DNA from: Alphaproteobacteria bacterium
GTDB lineage: Bacteria > Pseudomonadota > Alphaproteobacteria > Micavibrionales > Micavibrionaceae
Reading direction: 5' to 3'
Assembly (NCBI GenBank): GCA_016794305.1
Contig: JAEUKN010000016.1
Location: 1 to 32,426 of the forward strand
DNA: 32,426 nt
Below the pieces are notes generated by a model. The model ran no database searches. It was not told the origin of the DNA and saw only the letters and a list, made by a program, of their open reading frames with translations. How positions within the stretch are numbered: position 1 is the stretch's first letter; each line of letters starts with the position of its first letter. A program made the translations under genes and the position numbers. Shown here in pieces: positions 1-8,889 of this stretch.

Positions 1-250
1 ATAATTCATCAATCTTTCCGCCCTCGACCATGCTTGGAGTGCTGATTCTCAATATTCGAGAGCTCGGCTCAATCCAAGCCAATGCGCCGATAAATTTTGT
101 TTGGGAGTCGCCAGATGCTTGCAATTGCGCAACTGAATCTGCGTAGGCCATGGAAACCGCAGCGGCCAGAGCCACGGGCGTGATGAGCCCACCCAAGAAC
201 CACAAGAAAAAATATCTTAAACTGCTTCTAAAACTATACGATTTGACCAT
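1..250 (-). CDS. HlyD/DevB-type membrane fusion protein, N-terminal part (runs off the window)
   Basis: This is an open frame on the minus strand from an ATG at 250 to the window edge; only the first 83 residues are visible. They begin with a basic segment and a long hydrophobic stretch ending in an Ala-rich region (about residues 10-37). This is either a signal peptide or the inner-membrane anchor expected of a periplasmic adaptor. The part after it, with the run EPSSRILRISTPSM followed by VEGGKIDELL, matches the start of the first beta-strand/biotinyl-lipoyl region of HlyD-family adaptors of ABC exporters (DevB-like). The ABC permease and ATPase partners would lie further along the minus strand, outside the window. 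It diverges from the acyltransferase gene at 493. The family call rests on a short stretch, so it is tentative. Confidence 0.6.
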   Translation of the reverse strand, partial: MVKSYSFRSSLRYFFLWFLGGLITPVALAAAVSMAYADSVAQLQASGDSQTKFIGALAWIEPSSRILRISTPSMVEGGKIDEL

Positions 251-373
251 AGGAAACCTACATTTAGGTGGGATGATGCCTTTTTCTGTACCAAGAATAT
301 ATACAAAAGTTTTCTAAATGTTAAAAATTCTATTAAAACAGCCCATAAACTCACTATTTTGGGAGCGAATAGA

Positions 374-401
374 TTGTAATCTTTAAAAATTTTCATAAAA
401 T
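374..401 (+). promoter_or_regulatory. Candidate sigma-70 promoter for the acyltransferase gene
   Basis: TTGTAA at 374-379 and TAAAAT at 396-401 are separated by 16 bp, giving 4/6 and 5/6 matches to the housekeeping -35 and -10 hexamers in an AT-rich divergent intergenic region. A transcript would begin near 408. That leaves about 85 nt of leader if translation starts at 493, or an almost leaderless message if it starts at 421. This rests on pattern matching only. Confidence 0.35.
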
Positions 402-492
402 TTGATCATTCCTTAAACCCATGGCAATTTTTACGTTGATATTATGGATAAATAAGAGCATAGTTAAAACGGTATTAAACGGGTGGTGTCGT

Positions 493-1395
493 ATGGTCCA
501 ATCATTAGTCAGCTCTGAGGGGACAATTTTGTCTTACCTCAAGAGTCTATCATATAAGATCAGCGAGGCATGGCATTTGTTGACCCATTCCTATCGTGTG
601 GTCCCTGCTGTCTCTCATGAGCTTGCACGCGAAGCTTATAAAATTCGGCATAAGGTTTACTGCAGCGAATTAAACTTCGAAGAAATCAACCATCAGGAAA
701 TTGAACGTGATCAGTATGATGATCACTCAAGCCAGTTGGTTGTCTTTCATAAGAAAGCAAAATCTTATGTAGGCTGTGTACGCTTAGTCCATGGTTATCA
801 TGACGGCGTTCATTTTGAGCTCCCCTTTGAGCATCACTGCCGAGGACGATTAGATGAAGCTTTTATACAAAAAATCAAGGAAAGTGGGGCCCGGTATGCA
901 GAAGTCTCGCGATTAGCAATTGATAAGGGCTTTCGTAATAAAAAACCAAAAGAGCATAACCGCAACCATCATTTAAGTAAGGCAATTTCGTCATCGGTAT
1001 TATTATCTCTCTATTTAGGACTTCAGGCTCTCGCTAAGCAACAGCAACTTCGGTATGTATTCGCGATTGTTGAACCGCGACTACTCAAGAACTTCCATAA
1101 ACATGGAATTCCTGCTGTTCAAGTAGGTCAGGCGATTGATCATCGGGGGCTGCGGGTTCCTATAGTTATTGATGTATTGGAATTTGAAACCTGTATGCCG
1201 CTTGCCTTCCGTCGTCTTTATAAAAACATTCGCAAGGATGTCGGGAAGTTTTTGTCACCAAAACTAGAAATAAAAGATTTGGAAACTGATTCTTTACTCA
1301 ACGGCGTGTTGCAATTTCCGATTAAACCCGCCGCCATCAACAATGCCATCAATGGTGACAAGCCGGCAACTGTTAAACACGGAGCTTATGCCTAA
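493..1395 (+). CDS. Autoinducer-synthase-like / PEP-CTERM-exosortase-associated acyltransferase
   Basis: The 300-residue protein has the GNAT-like fold signature of N-acyl amino acid and acyl-homoserine lactone synthases, and most resembles the PEP-CTERM/exosortase-associated acyltransferase group. The residues that mark LuxI/FeeM-type enzymes can be placed: IRHKVY (Arg at about 52), the acidic DQYDD run (73-77), GCVRLV (Arg about 97) and EVSRLAI (Glu about 137, Arg about 140). It would transfer an acyl chain, from acyl-ACP or acyl-CoA, to an unknown amine. I chose ATG 493 because GGTGG lies 6 nt upstream. An in-frame ATG at 421 would add 24 residues, but has no Shine-Dalgarno sequence and AT-rich intergenic-like codons. 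No exosortase or LuxR gene is visible in the window, so its partner system is unknown. Confidence 0.75.
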   Translation: MVQSLVSSEGTILSYLKSLSYKISEAWHLLTHSYRVVPAVSHELAREAYKIRHKVYCSELNFEEINHQEIERDQYDDHSSQLVVFHKKAKSYVGCVRLVHGYHDGVHFELPFEHHCRGRLDEAFIQKIKESGARYAEVSRLAIDKGFRNKKPKEHNRNHHLSKAISSSVLLSLYLGLQALAKQQQLRYVFAIVEPRLLKNFHKHGIPAVQVGQAIDHRGLRVPIVIDVLEFETCMPLAFRRLYKNIRKDVGKFLSPKLEIKDLETDSLLNGVLQFPIKPAAINNAINGDKPATVKHGAYA

Positions 1396-1493
1396 AAATT
1401 TGCATTCGCTTTTTTTGAGTTTTGTTTGCGATAATTATTGGTCCTATATTTTTTATTTGATTTTTAACATTAATAATTTATAGTTATTACCAA

Positions 1494-1558
1494 GGCCTCG
1501 GTACAATCCTTGTGCCACCCGGACAAACCGCGTGGTAGGAGGGTGAAGTACCGAGGTC
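1494..1558 (+). ncRNA. Candidate structured RNA or leader element, unknown family
   Basis: An 11-bp stem pairs GGCCTCGGTAC (1494-1504) with GTACCGAGGTC (1548-1558), with one G-U pair. Inside it TCCT (1507-1510) pairs with AGGA (1537-1540), GCCAC (1514-1518) with GTGGT (1532-1536), and CGG (1520-1522) with CCG (1528-1530). The stack closes on an ACAAA loop, with a C-C mismatch and a 3-nt bulge. A lopsided internal loop, GGGTGAA (1541-1547), faces only two bases. No poly-T follows, so this is not a terminator. It ends 43 nt before the response-regulator start, so it may be that gene's leader or a separate small RNA. I could not match it to a riboswitch or ribozyme I know. Confidence 0.5.
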
Positions 1559-1601
1559 AAGTTCTATTGAAATCCCCTAAACCATCTCGTTCAAATTTCT
1601 T

Positions 1602-2150
1602 ATGCCGCTTAAGCTTGATAATGTTTCTGTTCTCGTCATCGAAGATTTGCGCCCCATGCGCGAATTGATGGTATTTGTATTAACGGCACTCGGATTTAAA
1701 AAAATTTTTACGGCTGATAATGGTGCCAACGGATTTCAAGAGTTTAACAAATCAAAACCCGATATCGTGATCACAGATTGGGAAATGGAACCGGTAAACG
1801 GCATCGAGCTGATTCACAAAATTCGCCGCAGCCCAAAATCACATAACAAAACTGTTCCTATTATTCTGGTATCCGGATACAGTGCCAAAAGCCGCGTGAT
1901 TCAGGGGCGTGATATGGGCGTTACCGAATTTCTCACCAAACCCTTTACGGGCAACGACCTTGCCAAAAGAATTATGCATATAATTAATCAACCGAGAGAT
2001 TTTGTCCTCTCCGACAGATTCACCGGTCCCGACCGCCGCCGCCGCAAGGGAGAAGAATATCAAGGCCCCAAACGAAGATCGGTTGAGCGGCCAAAGTCCA
2101 AAGTTTCAAAATCAGAGCCAAAAGACGAATGGAATATCATCATTGAGTGA
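1602..2150 (+). CDS. CheY-like response regulator with basic C-terminal tail
   Basis: Residues about 8-128 form one receiver domain. The acidic pair is E14/D15, the phospho-acceptor is D59 in VITDWEM, the conserved Ser is S91 in VSGY, and the conserved Lys is K113 in LTKPF. No output domain follows. The last ~55 residues are basic and carry a GPDRRRR ... GPKRR pattern often seen at the end of alphaproteobacterial single-domain regulators. It should act as a phosphorylated switch for a kinase not present here. Start ATG 1602 lacks a clear Shine-Dalgarno sequence and lies 43 nt after a structured RNA. The next gene begins 59 nt downstream and is probably co-transcribed. Confidence 0.85.
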   Translation: MPLKLDNVSVLVIEDLRPMRELMVFVLTALGFKKIFTADNGANGFQEFNKSKPDIVITDWEMEPVNGIELIHKIRRSPKSHNKTVPIILVSGYSAKSRVIQGRDMGVTEFLTKPFTGNDLAKRIMHIINQPRDFVLSDRFTGPDRRRRKGEEYQGPKRRSVERPKSKVSKSEPKDEWNIIIE

Positions 2151-2209
2151 CGATTTTATAAATCGACTCATTAAAAAATTGCCTATTAAACGAAATAATA
2201 TAAACGCCC

Positions 2210-2725
2210 ATGAATGATAAGCCCGCCGAAGTTAAAATCCTTAAAGCCAGCCAGACGCTCTTGCTGAAAACCGGGGGAGGGAAATTTTCCCCCGACCAAA
2301 TTCACAAGGCCGATGAAGTTATTAGCAATAACACGATTGATTTTACTGAAATTGCCGTTGACTATCTGGCCCAACTTGAACACGCCATTAAAATATGCCG
2401 CACTGCTCTGGCACAAAATGCTGATGATGACCACAAGCAGGGCATGATTAGACCTGTCATGGCGCTAAAAGCACACGGGAAAATGTTTCGCTATGATCTG
2501 ATTACCTCGTTGGCCGATGTGGTCATGGGGTTTTTGGAGCATATCAAAAAATTGGACAAAGATGCGATTGATATTGTCGATGCCCACCACAAAACTTTGA
2601 GTTTGATCATTATCAAAAAAATATCGGGTTCAGGCGGCGGTAGCGGTGATATTTTGAAAGATGAGCTCCAAAGCGCCTGTCGCCGTTATCAATCAAAAAA
2701 TAGTAATAATTTCATTGAAGCATAG
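2210..2725 (+). CDS. Helical protein of unknown function paired with the response regulator
   Basis: This is a 171-residue soluble protein with no signal peptide. It begins with a LLLKTGGGKFSPDQI segment, followed by several predicted amphipathic helices. The region RPVMALKAHGKMFRYDLITSLADVVMGFLEHI (about 80-112) looks like a helical bundle with a candidate His in the KAHG context. A Gly/Ser-rich linker (about 145-152) precedes the C-terminal helix. Its place directly after a CheY-like gene suggests a phosphotransfer (Hpt-like) or regulator-binding role. That is inference, because I do not recognise the family. It converges with clpB, leaving 44 nt with no visible terminator. Confidence 0.7.
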   Translation: MNDKPAEVKILKASQTLLLKTGGGKFSPDQIHKADEVISNNTIDFTEIAVDYLAQLEHAIKICRTALAQNADDDHKQGMIRPVMALKAHGKMFRYDLITSLADVVMGFLEHIKKLDKDAIDIVDAHHKTLSLIIIKKISGSGGGSGDILKDELQSACRRYQSKNSNNFIEA

Positions 2726-2769
2726 AGAACTGGAATCACAGAATCCCGGCACTTTCTTCAAGCCCCACA

Positions 2770-5358
2770 TCAAGTCCCGCGCGTGATCTGAAACGCCAAT
2801 CCACCGTCACCGACACTGGTTTGAATGGTCGATCCATCGGGGACTTCCCCGCGCAGAATCATTTCGGCCAATTGGTTTTGCAGATAGGTTTGAATGGTGC
2901 GTTTGAGCGGACGGGCGCCGTAAACCGGGTCATAACCGCGCTCAGCCAGCCATGATTTGGCCGCGTCATCCAATTCCAACACCATGCGCCGCGCGGCCAA
3001 TAATTTGCGCAGATTTTTGAGTTGGATATCCACAATCCCCGTCATTTGTGAACGATCAAGACGACGGAAAAGCAAAATTTCATCCAAACGATTGAGGAAT
3101 TCGGGGCGGAAAAATTTGCGCACCGCCTCCATCACTTGCGGCCGCACATCCTCACTATTCGCGCCCTCACTCTGGGCCGATAGGAACTCCGCACCGAGGT
3201 TTGAAGTCATGATGAGGACCGTATTGCTGAAATCCACTGTGCGGCCTTGGCCGTCCGTCAATCGCCCGTCATCAAGCACCTGAAGCAACACATTAAACAC
3301 ATCCGGATGGGCCTTTTCAATTTCATCAAACAACACCACCTGATATGGGCGGCGGCGTACGGCTTCGGTCAAGGCTCCCCCCTCATCATATCCCACATAA
3401 CCGGGGGGCGCGCCGATCATGCGCGATACCGAATGTTTCTCCATATATTCCGACATATCAAGACGTATGAGGGCGGTATCATCATCAAATAAAAACTCCG
3501 CCAAAGCCTTTGTGAGCTCGGTTTTGCCCACACCCGTAGGCCCCAAAAACAGGAAGGATCCAATGGGGCGATGGGGGTCCTGAAGCCCCGCCCGGGCGCG
3601 TCTGATGGCGGCGGACACGGCGCGCACCGCCTCGGCCTGCCCCACCACGCGGTTTGAGAGTTTAGAGTCCATTTCCAGCAATTTTTTATTTTCCGATTCC
3701 ATCATTTTATCAATTGGAATGCCGGTCCAACGGCTCACCACACTCGCGATATCATCAGGCGTAACCTCTTCATTGATCATACGTGCATCAGAGTTTTTAG
3801 CGGCCTGAGCAAGATCAGATTCAAGTTGCGGAATTTTGCCGTATTTAATTTCCCCCGCTTTGGCCCAGTCCCCGGCGCGTTCGGCCTGTTCCAGTTCAAT
3901 GCGCGCGCGGTCAAGCTCCTCAGTCAGTTTTTGTCCCTTAGAGACTTTTTCTTTCTCCGCCTGCCATTGTGCGGTGAGTGTGGCGGAATTTTTCTCCAGC
4001 TCCTCCAACTCGGTTTCCAGTTTTTGCAAACGATCTTTTGAGGCCGCATCATTTTCCTTTTTCAATGCCTCACGCTCAATTTTCAACTGGATGATGCGCC
4101 GATCCAATTCGTCAATATTCTCCGGCTTGCTGTCCACCTGCATGCGCAGGCGGGATGATGCCTCGTCAACCAAATCAATCGCCTTGTCGGGCAAAAAACG
4201 GTCGGTGATATAGCGGTTGGAGAGCTGCGCAGCCGAGACAATCGCGGCGTCCGTAATGCGCACCCCGTGGTGGGCTTCATATTTTTCCTTAAGGCCGCGC
4301 AGGATAGAAATTGTATCCTCCACGGTTGGCTCACTCACAAAAACCGGTTGGAACCGCCGCGCGAGCGCAGCATCTTTTTCGATGTGTTTGCGGTATTCAT
4401 CGAGTGTCGTCGCCCCGACCATATGGAGTTCACCGCGCGCCAAAGCGGGTTTGAGCATGTTGGACGCATCCATCGCCCCGTCCGCTTTACCGGCCCCGAC
4501 CAGCGTATGCAGCTCATCCAAAAACAGAACAATTTCACCCGAAGCATGGCGGATTTCGTCCAACACAGCTTTTAACCGCTCCTCAAACTCCCCCCGAAAT
4601 TTGGCACCGGCAATGAGCGCGCCAAGATCCAACGACATTAAACGCTTATCGCGCAATGATTCCGGCACATCCCCATTGATAATGCGTTGCGCCAGCCCCT
4701 CAATAATCGCAGTTTTTCCCACGCCCGGTTCACCAATCAACACGGGATTATTTTTACTGCGGCGGGAGAGCACCTGAATCGTGCGCCGTATCTCCTCATC
4801 CCTCCCAATCACAGGGTCTAGCTTGCCTTCGCGGGCCAACGCCGTCATATCGCGCGCGTATTTATTGAGCGAATCAAACGTATCTTCCGCCCCCGCACTA
4901 TCGGCAGTGCGCCCTTTACGCAAATTATTCACCGCTTCATTCACGGCGGCGGCATTCAACCCCGCATTGACCAAATGCCCGGAAATTTCAGTGGTTTTGG
5001 GGGCGAGGATCATTGCCTGCAGCAAACGCTCAGAGGTTAAGAATTTATCGCCGGCTTTTTGCGCCAATTGGTCAGCTTGGTCAAAAATTTTGAGCAAGTC
5101 GCCGGAAAGCCGCAATCCGCCGGCCCCAGGACCGTCAACACTGGGGAGTTTTGCCAAAGCCTGTTCAATATCTTTTTTAAGCCGTTTTGTGTCGCCGCCC
5201 GCGGTTTTAATCAGGCGCAAAATCTGCCCATCCTCGTCATCCAACATGACCTTGAGCAAATGTTCAGGCTCTAACGACGGATGTTTGGACCGCATCGCCA
5301 ATGTTTGCGCTTTTTGAATCAGGGCACGTAATTTCTCGCTAAATTTTTCAAAATCCAT
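2770..5358 (-). CDS. clpB: ATP-dependent disaggregase ClpB
   Basis: This is a full-length 862-residue Hsp100 chaperone that extracts and refolds aggregated proteins together with DnaK. The two Clp-N repeats occupy residues 1-145. The first AAA+ module has Walker A GEPGVGKT at 209-216 and Walker [14 protein letters not shown]. The coiled-coil middle domain (about 400-530, rich in Glu/Lys/Leu) marks ClpB rather than ClpA or ClpC. The second AAA+ module carries GPTGVGKTE and the [14 protein letters not shown] Walker B. The start ATG at 5358 has GGAGCG 5 nt upstream. It follows msbA on the same strand after a 135-nt gap that holds a tandem repeat and a 9-bp inverted repeat. I saw no convincing heat-shock promoter, though one would be expected. 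Confidence 0.97.
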   Translation of the reverse strand: MDFEKFSEKLRALIQKAQTLAMRSKHPSLEPEHLLKVMLDDEDGQILRLIKTAGGDTKRLKKDIEQALAKLPSVDGPGAGGLRLSGDLLKIFDQADQLAQKAGDKFLTSERLLQAMILAPKTTEISGHLVNAGLNAAAVNEAVNNLRKGRTADSAGAEDTFDSLNKYARDMTALAREGKLDPVIGRDEEIRRTIQVLSRRSKNNPVLIGEPGVGKTAIIEGLAQRIINGDVPESLRDKRLMSLDLGALIAGAKFRGEFEERLKAVLDEIRHASGEIVLFLDELHTLVGAGKADGAMDASNMLKPALARGELHMVGATTLDEYRKHIEKDAALARRFQPVFVSEPTVEDTISILRGLKEKYEAHHGVRITDAAIVSAAQLSNRYITDRFLPDKAIDLVDEASSRLRMQVDSKPENIDELDRRIIQLKIEREALKKENDAASKDRLQKLETELEELEKNSATLTAQWQAEKEKVSKGQKLTEELDRARIELEQAERAGDWAKAGEIKYGKIPQLESDLAQAAKNSDARMINEEVTPDDIASVVSRWTGIPIDKMMESENKKLLEMDSKLSNRVVGQAEAVRAVSAAIRRARAGLQDPHRPIGSFLFLGPTGVGKTELTKALAEFLFDDDTALIRLDMSEYMEKHSVSRMIGAPPGYVGYDEGGALTEAVRRRPYQVVLFDEIEKAHPDVFNVLLQVLDDGRLTDGQGRTVDFSNTVLIMTSNLGAEFLSAQSEGANSEDVRPQVMEAVRKFFRPEFLNRLDEILLFRRLDRSQMTGIVDIQLKNLRKLLAARRMVLELDDAAKSWLAERGYDPVYGARPLKRTIQTYLQNQLAEMILRGEVPDGSTIQTSVGDGGLAFQITRGT

Positions 5359-5363
5359 GATAA

Positions 5364-5391
5364 CGCTCCGTATAGTCCGCTCTGTATAGTC
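5364..5391 (-). repeat. Tandem 14-bp repeat in the clpB leader
   Basis: Two adjacent 14-bp units (5364-5377 and 5378-5391) differ at one base. Read on the minus strand they are GACTATACAGAGCG followed by GACTATACGGAGCG. The second unit supplies the clpB ribosome binding site, GGAGCG, and each unit contains a TATAC core. The duplication therefore copies the translation-initiation region. Confidence 0.7.
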
Positions 5392-5394
5392 TGG

Positions 5395-5421
5395 GCCATT
5401 TTTGGTAGAACAAAAAATGGC
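5395..5421. repeat. 9-bp inverted repeat upstream of clpB
   Basis: GCCATTTTT (5395-5403) and AAAAATGGC (5413-5421) are perfect inverted copies around a 9-nt loop. Neither strand has a T-run right after the stem, so it does not look like an intrinsic terminator. Its place just before the clpB leader fits an operator, or a hairpin in the mRNA leader. Confidence 0.4.
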
Positions 5422-5493
5422 TATGATGACGATAAATTTAGTCTTCTTGATTAGATTCGTCCATATTGCTGTTGCAAAAATTTATTCCATGGT

Positions 5494-7353
5494 TTATTCC
5501 ATCTGGCCGGAGAGGAACATGCGCGCATAGGCTCCGTTTTGCGCCATAAGCGTGGTATGTGTGCCCTGTTCCGCCACGTGTCCGTGATCCATAACGATGA
5601 TTTTATCGGCGCGTTGCACTGTGCTCAGGCGATGCGCAATCACCAATGTGGTGCGGTCCTTTTGCAATTCTTCCAGAGTTTTTTGAATCACCCGTTCGGA
5701 TTCATTATCCAATGCCGATGTGGCCTCATCCAACAACAAAATCGGGGCGTTGCGCAAAATCGCACGCGCGAGCGAGAGTCGCTGCCGCTGTCCGCCCGAC
5801 AACAACACACCGTTTTCCCCCACGCGCGTATCATATCCGCCCGGCAATTTGGTGATAAAATCATGGGCGGCGGCGGCTTGGGACGCCTCAACAATCCGCT
5901 CAAACGGCACCGCATGCGGCAATCCATAGGCAATGTTAGAGGCAATCGTGCCGTCAAAAATCGTAATATCTTGCGACACCAGGGCCATGTGGCCGCGCAA
6001 ACTCGCCAGGCTCAACTCCCGCACATCCATACCATCCACGCTCACGGTCCCCGATTGCGGATCATAAAAACGTAAAATCAGTGACATGAGGGTGGTTTTC
6101 CCGCTTCCCGATGCCCCCACCAACGCCGTCATTTGCCGCGCGCCGATCTCCAAGCTCACCTGATCAAGCGCGGCCTGATGGGGGGGCTGCGGCGGGGGAT
6201 TATCCCCACTCAACTCCGTAGTTTCCTCCGCTTGCGGGGATTGATAGGAAAACACCACGCGATCAAACCGAATGACGGGGTGGCGCGATGAAAATTCCCG
6301 GGCGTTTGGGGAATCGGTGATGCGCGGTTGAAGGCTCATCATATCCTCGACACGTTCCGCTGCGCCCAATCCCAATTGCATGGTATTGTTGAGTTTGGCC
6401 AGTTTTTTCATCGGCTCATAAGCCAGCGAAAACGCCGCAATAAAGGACATCAACCCGCCGGGGGTTAATTCGCCATGCGCGATGCGATACCCGCCATACA
6501 CAATCACGCCAAACACCACGGCCCCCACCAAAATTTCATTGATCGGTGTCGATAGGTTGCTGATCTTTGCGGCCTTAATATTTAATTGCCGCACGCTGCG
6601 CACCGCTTCCCCCGCCCTTTTGCGTTCAAACCCCTCCATCCCAAAGGCCTGAACCTGTCTGATCCCTTGAAAAATCTGGGTTAAAATCACCATCAACGCC
6701 GCCGTTTCGCCCTGGATCGTTTTGGAGATTTTACGCAGCCTGCGCCCCAACACCGCCACCAACGCGGAGGCAAACGGAAAAATGGCAAAGGTAATGAGCG
6801 AGAGCCGCCAATCCTGAAGAATCATCACCGCCACCAGAAAAACCAAGGTGAGTAAATTACTGCCGATTCCCGTCAAAGTCTCAGTCACCGCGGCGCGCAT
6901 GACATTCACATCATTGGTGACGCGCGATACTAATTGGCCGCTCGGGTATTTGTGAAAAAACCCCAAATCCAGCGTGATAAAATGCGAAAACACATCATGT
7001 TGAATATCACCCACGATGGATTGTGAAATCTTGCTCATCTTAATCGTGTGGATATAGGTCGCAATCCCGCGCAGCGCAAAGGATGCAAAGATGAGTCCAG
7101 CCAGCGGCACAATCACCGACACGGGTTGCGTATTATGCTGGACCCCGATCATCGCCCGATCCAACACCGGTTGCAATAGCTTGGCAAAGGATGCGGTCGC
7201 GGCCGCCGCCACCACCATAAACACCAAGGCAACCGCCAATTGCCCCCAATATGGTTTCATATATTTTTGGATGAGCGGCTTTAGAATCTCATAAGCCGAA
7301 CGGCGATGTGTCGCCTTGTGATTTGGATTGTGATTTGGATTGTTCGTGCCCAT
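5494..7353 (-). CDS. msbA: MsbA-type ABC exporter (lipid A flippase family)
   Basis: This half-transporter of about 619 residues has an N-terminal six-helix exporter domain (about 40-330) fused to a nucleotide-binding domain. The latter carries Walker A GASGSGKTT, signature LSGGQRQRLSL, Walker B ILLLDEATSALD and the switch His in VIAHRLS. Similarity is to the MsbA/lipid A core flippase group, which flips lipid A-core across the inner membrane as a homodimer; substrate specificity is inferred. A Pro/Glu-rich insertion (PQAEETTELSGDNPPPQPP) sits inside the first part of the nucleotide-binding domain. The start is ATG 7353, although a GTG lies directly before it at 7356. It follows lpd by 18 nt, so the two are probably co-transcribed. 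Confidence 0.88.
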   Translation of the reverse strand: MGTNNPNHNPNHKATHRRSAYEILKPLIQKYMKPYWGQLAVALVFMVVAAAATASFAKLLQPVLDRAMIGVQHNTQPVSVIVPLAGLIFASFALRGIATYIHTIKMSKISQSIVGDIQHDVFSHFITLDLGFFHKYPSGQLVSRVTNDVNVMRAAVTETLTGIGSNLLTLVFLVAVMILQDWRLSLITFAIFPFASALVAVLGRRLRKISKTIQGETAALMVILTQIFQGIRQVQAFGMEGFERKRAGEAVRSVRQLNIKAAKISNLSTPINEILVGAVVFGVIVYGGYRIAHGELTPGGLMSFIAAFSLAYEPMKKLAKLNNTMQLGLGAAERVEDMMSLQPRITDSPNAREFSSRHPVIRFDRVVFSYQSPQAEETTELSGDNPPPQPPHQAALDQVSLEIGARQMTALVGASGSGKTTLMSLILRFYDPQSGTVSVDGMDVRELSLASLRGHMALVSQDITIFDGTIASNIAYGLPHAVPFERIVEASQAAAAHDFITKLPGGYDTRVGENGVLLSGGQRQRLSLARAILRNAPILLLDEATSALDNESERVIQKTLEELQKDRTTLVIAHRLSTVQRADKIIVMDHGHVAEQGTHTTLMAQNGAYARMFLSGQME

Positions 7354-7371
7354 CACGTGACATGCCAGCCC

Positions 7372-8772
7372 TTAAAAATGAATGGCCTTGCCATAGGCGG
7401 AAAGCACCGATTCATGCATCATTTCCGATAGTGTGGGATGCGGGAATACGGTATGCATCAACTCAAGCTCCGTCGTTTCCAACGTCATACCAATCGCAAA
7501 GCCCTGAATCATTTCCGTGACTTCGGCCCCGATCATATGCGCCCCCAACAACGCGCCGGTTTTGGCATCAAAAATCGTCTTGACCAAGCCTTCTGGTTCA
7601 CCTAGCGCAATCGCCTTACCATTGCCGATAAAGGGGAAACGCCCGACTTTCACTTCATATCCCGCTTCCTTGGCTTTGGCCTCAGTAAGCCCGATGGAGG
7701 CCACCTGCGGATGCGCATAGGTGCATCCCGGAATTTCATGTTTTTTGAGCGGATGAACATCCTTCAATCCCGCAATTTTTTCCACGCAAATAATCCCTTC
7801 ATGCGACGCCTTGTGCGCGAGCCAAGGTGCGCCCGCAATGTCGCCGATCGCATACACGCCGCGCTCATCCGTTTCACTATACTCACCTGTCACAACGCGG
7901 CCCCGATCGGTTTTAACCTTGGTATTTTCCAACCCGATATCCTCAATATTCGCCACAATCCCCACGGCGGAAATCACGCGATCCACCGTAATTTTTTCAA
8001 TTTTTCCGCCGATTTCCACTTGGCACGTGACTTGATCTTTGGTTTTATCCAACTTAACCACCTTGGCATTGGTTAAAATCTTCATGCCTTGCTTTTCGAA
8101 TGATTTGCGCGCAAGTGCTGAGATTTCCTCATCCTCCACCGGCATAATCCGCTCCATCACCTCAACCACCGTTACCTCGGCCCCCAAAGTGCGATAGAAT
8201 GACGCAAACTCAATCCCAATCGCGCCAGATCCCACCACCAGCAATGATTTGGGCATCATATCGGGCACCATCGCTTCACGATATGTCCACACCAATTTCC
8301 CGTCCGGCTCCAACCCCGGCAACACCCGCGCGCGTGCGCCCGTCGCCAAAATAATATGCTTGGCCGAGAGCATTTGTTTCTTGCCGTCCTTGGTTTCAAC
8401 CTCAATTTTTTCCTGGCCCTTTAATCGGCCATAGGCATCAAACACCGTGACCTTGTTTTTCTTGAGCAAATGGCCGATCCCGCTTGAGAGTTGTTTGGAT
8501 ACGCCGCGTGAGCGTTCCACGATTTTCTTCAGGTCAAAGCCCGGCTTTTCGCACGTCAAACCATATTCGCCCGCATGCGACATCATGTAAAAAACTTCCG
8601 CCGAACGCAACAACGCCTTGGTCGGGATGCACCCCCAATTCAAACATATTCCGCCCAAATGATTCGCCTCAACCACCGCGGTTTTCATCCCCAATTGCGC
8701 CGCGCGTATCGCCGCCACATACCCCCCCGGCCCCGCGCCGATGACGATTACATCAAAATTTTGTTCGCTCAT
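7372..8772 (-). CDS. lpdA: Dihydrolipoamide dehydrogenase (E3)
   Basis: This 466-residue flavoprotein reoxidises dihydrolipoamide in the pyruvate and 2-oxoglutarate dehydrogenase complexes, reducing NAD. Visible are the FAD-binding GAGPGGY (12-18), the redox disulfide in GGICLNWGCIP (Cys43 and Cys48), the NAD-binding GSGAIGIEF, the second FAD motif YAIGD, and the C-terminal HPTLSE that supplies the catalytic His-Glu pair at the dimer interface. The start has AGGA about 8 nt upstream. No E1 or E2 gene is in the window; the gene is instead followed by msbA. Which dehydrogenase complex it serves cannot be told from the sequence. Confidence 0.95.
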   Translation of the reverse strand: MSEQNFDVIVIGAGPGGYVAAIRAAQLGMKTAVVEANHLGGICLNWGCIPTKALLRSAEVFYMMSHAGEYGLTCEKPGFDLKKIVERSRGVSKQLSSGIGHLLKKNKVTVFDAYGRLKGQEKIEVETKDGKKQMLSAKHIILATGARARVLPGLEPDGKLVWTYREAMVPDMMPKSLLVVGSGAIGIEFASFYRTLGAEVTVVEVMERIMPVEDEEISALARKSFEKQGMKILTNAKVVKLDKTKDQVTCQVEIGGKIEKITVDRVISAVGIVANIEDIGLENTKVKTDRGRVVTGEYSETDERGVYAIGDIAGAPWLAHKASHEGIICVEKIAGLKDVHPLKKHEIPGCTYAHPQVASIGLTEAKAKEAGYEVKVGRFPFIGNGKAIALGEPEGLVKTIFDAKTGALLGAHMIGAEVTEMIQGFAIGMTLETTELELMHTVFPHPTLSEMMHESVLSAYGKAIHF

Positions 8773-8889
8773 TTTTCAGTCCTGTTATCACTAACTTTTA
8801 TATCTTAAAATATGCCTTAATATGTGGTGCAAATTATTGCAAAAACCTCTGACTGGCAAGGGCCTAAATCATAGTGACAGGTGCGCCGA

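Noticed and set aside
1494..1558. tRNA or known riboswitch at the structured region.
   Set aside because: There is no cloverleaf or T-loop sequence, and the conserved cores of the riboswitch classes I compared by eye are absent.
2957..5317. Long plus-strand open frames opposite clpB.
   Set aside because: They are antisense shadows of a conserved coding sequence, with no ribosome binding sites and no recognisable domains.
7317..7342. 12-bp duplication in the msbA N terminus giving NPNHNPNHK.
   Set aside because: It lies in a poorly conserved N-terminal tail and looks like simple slippage with no clear consequence.
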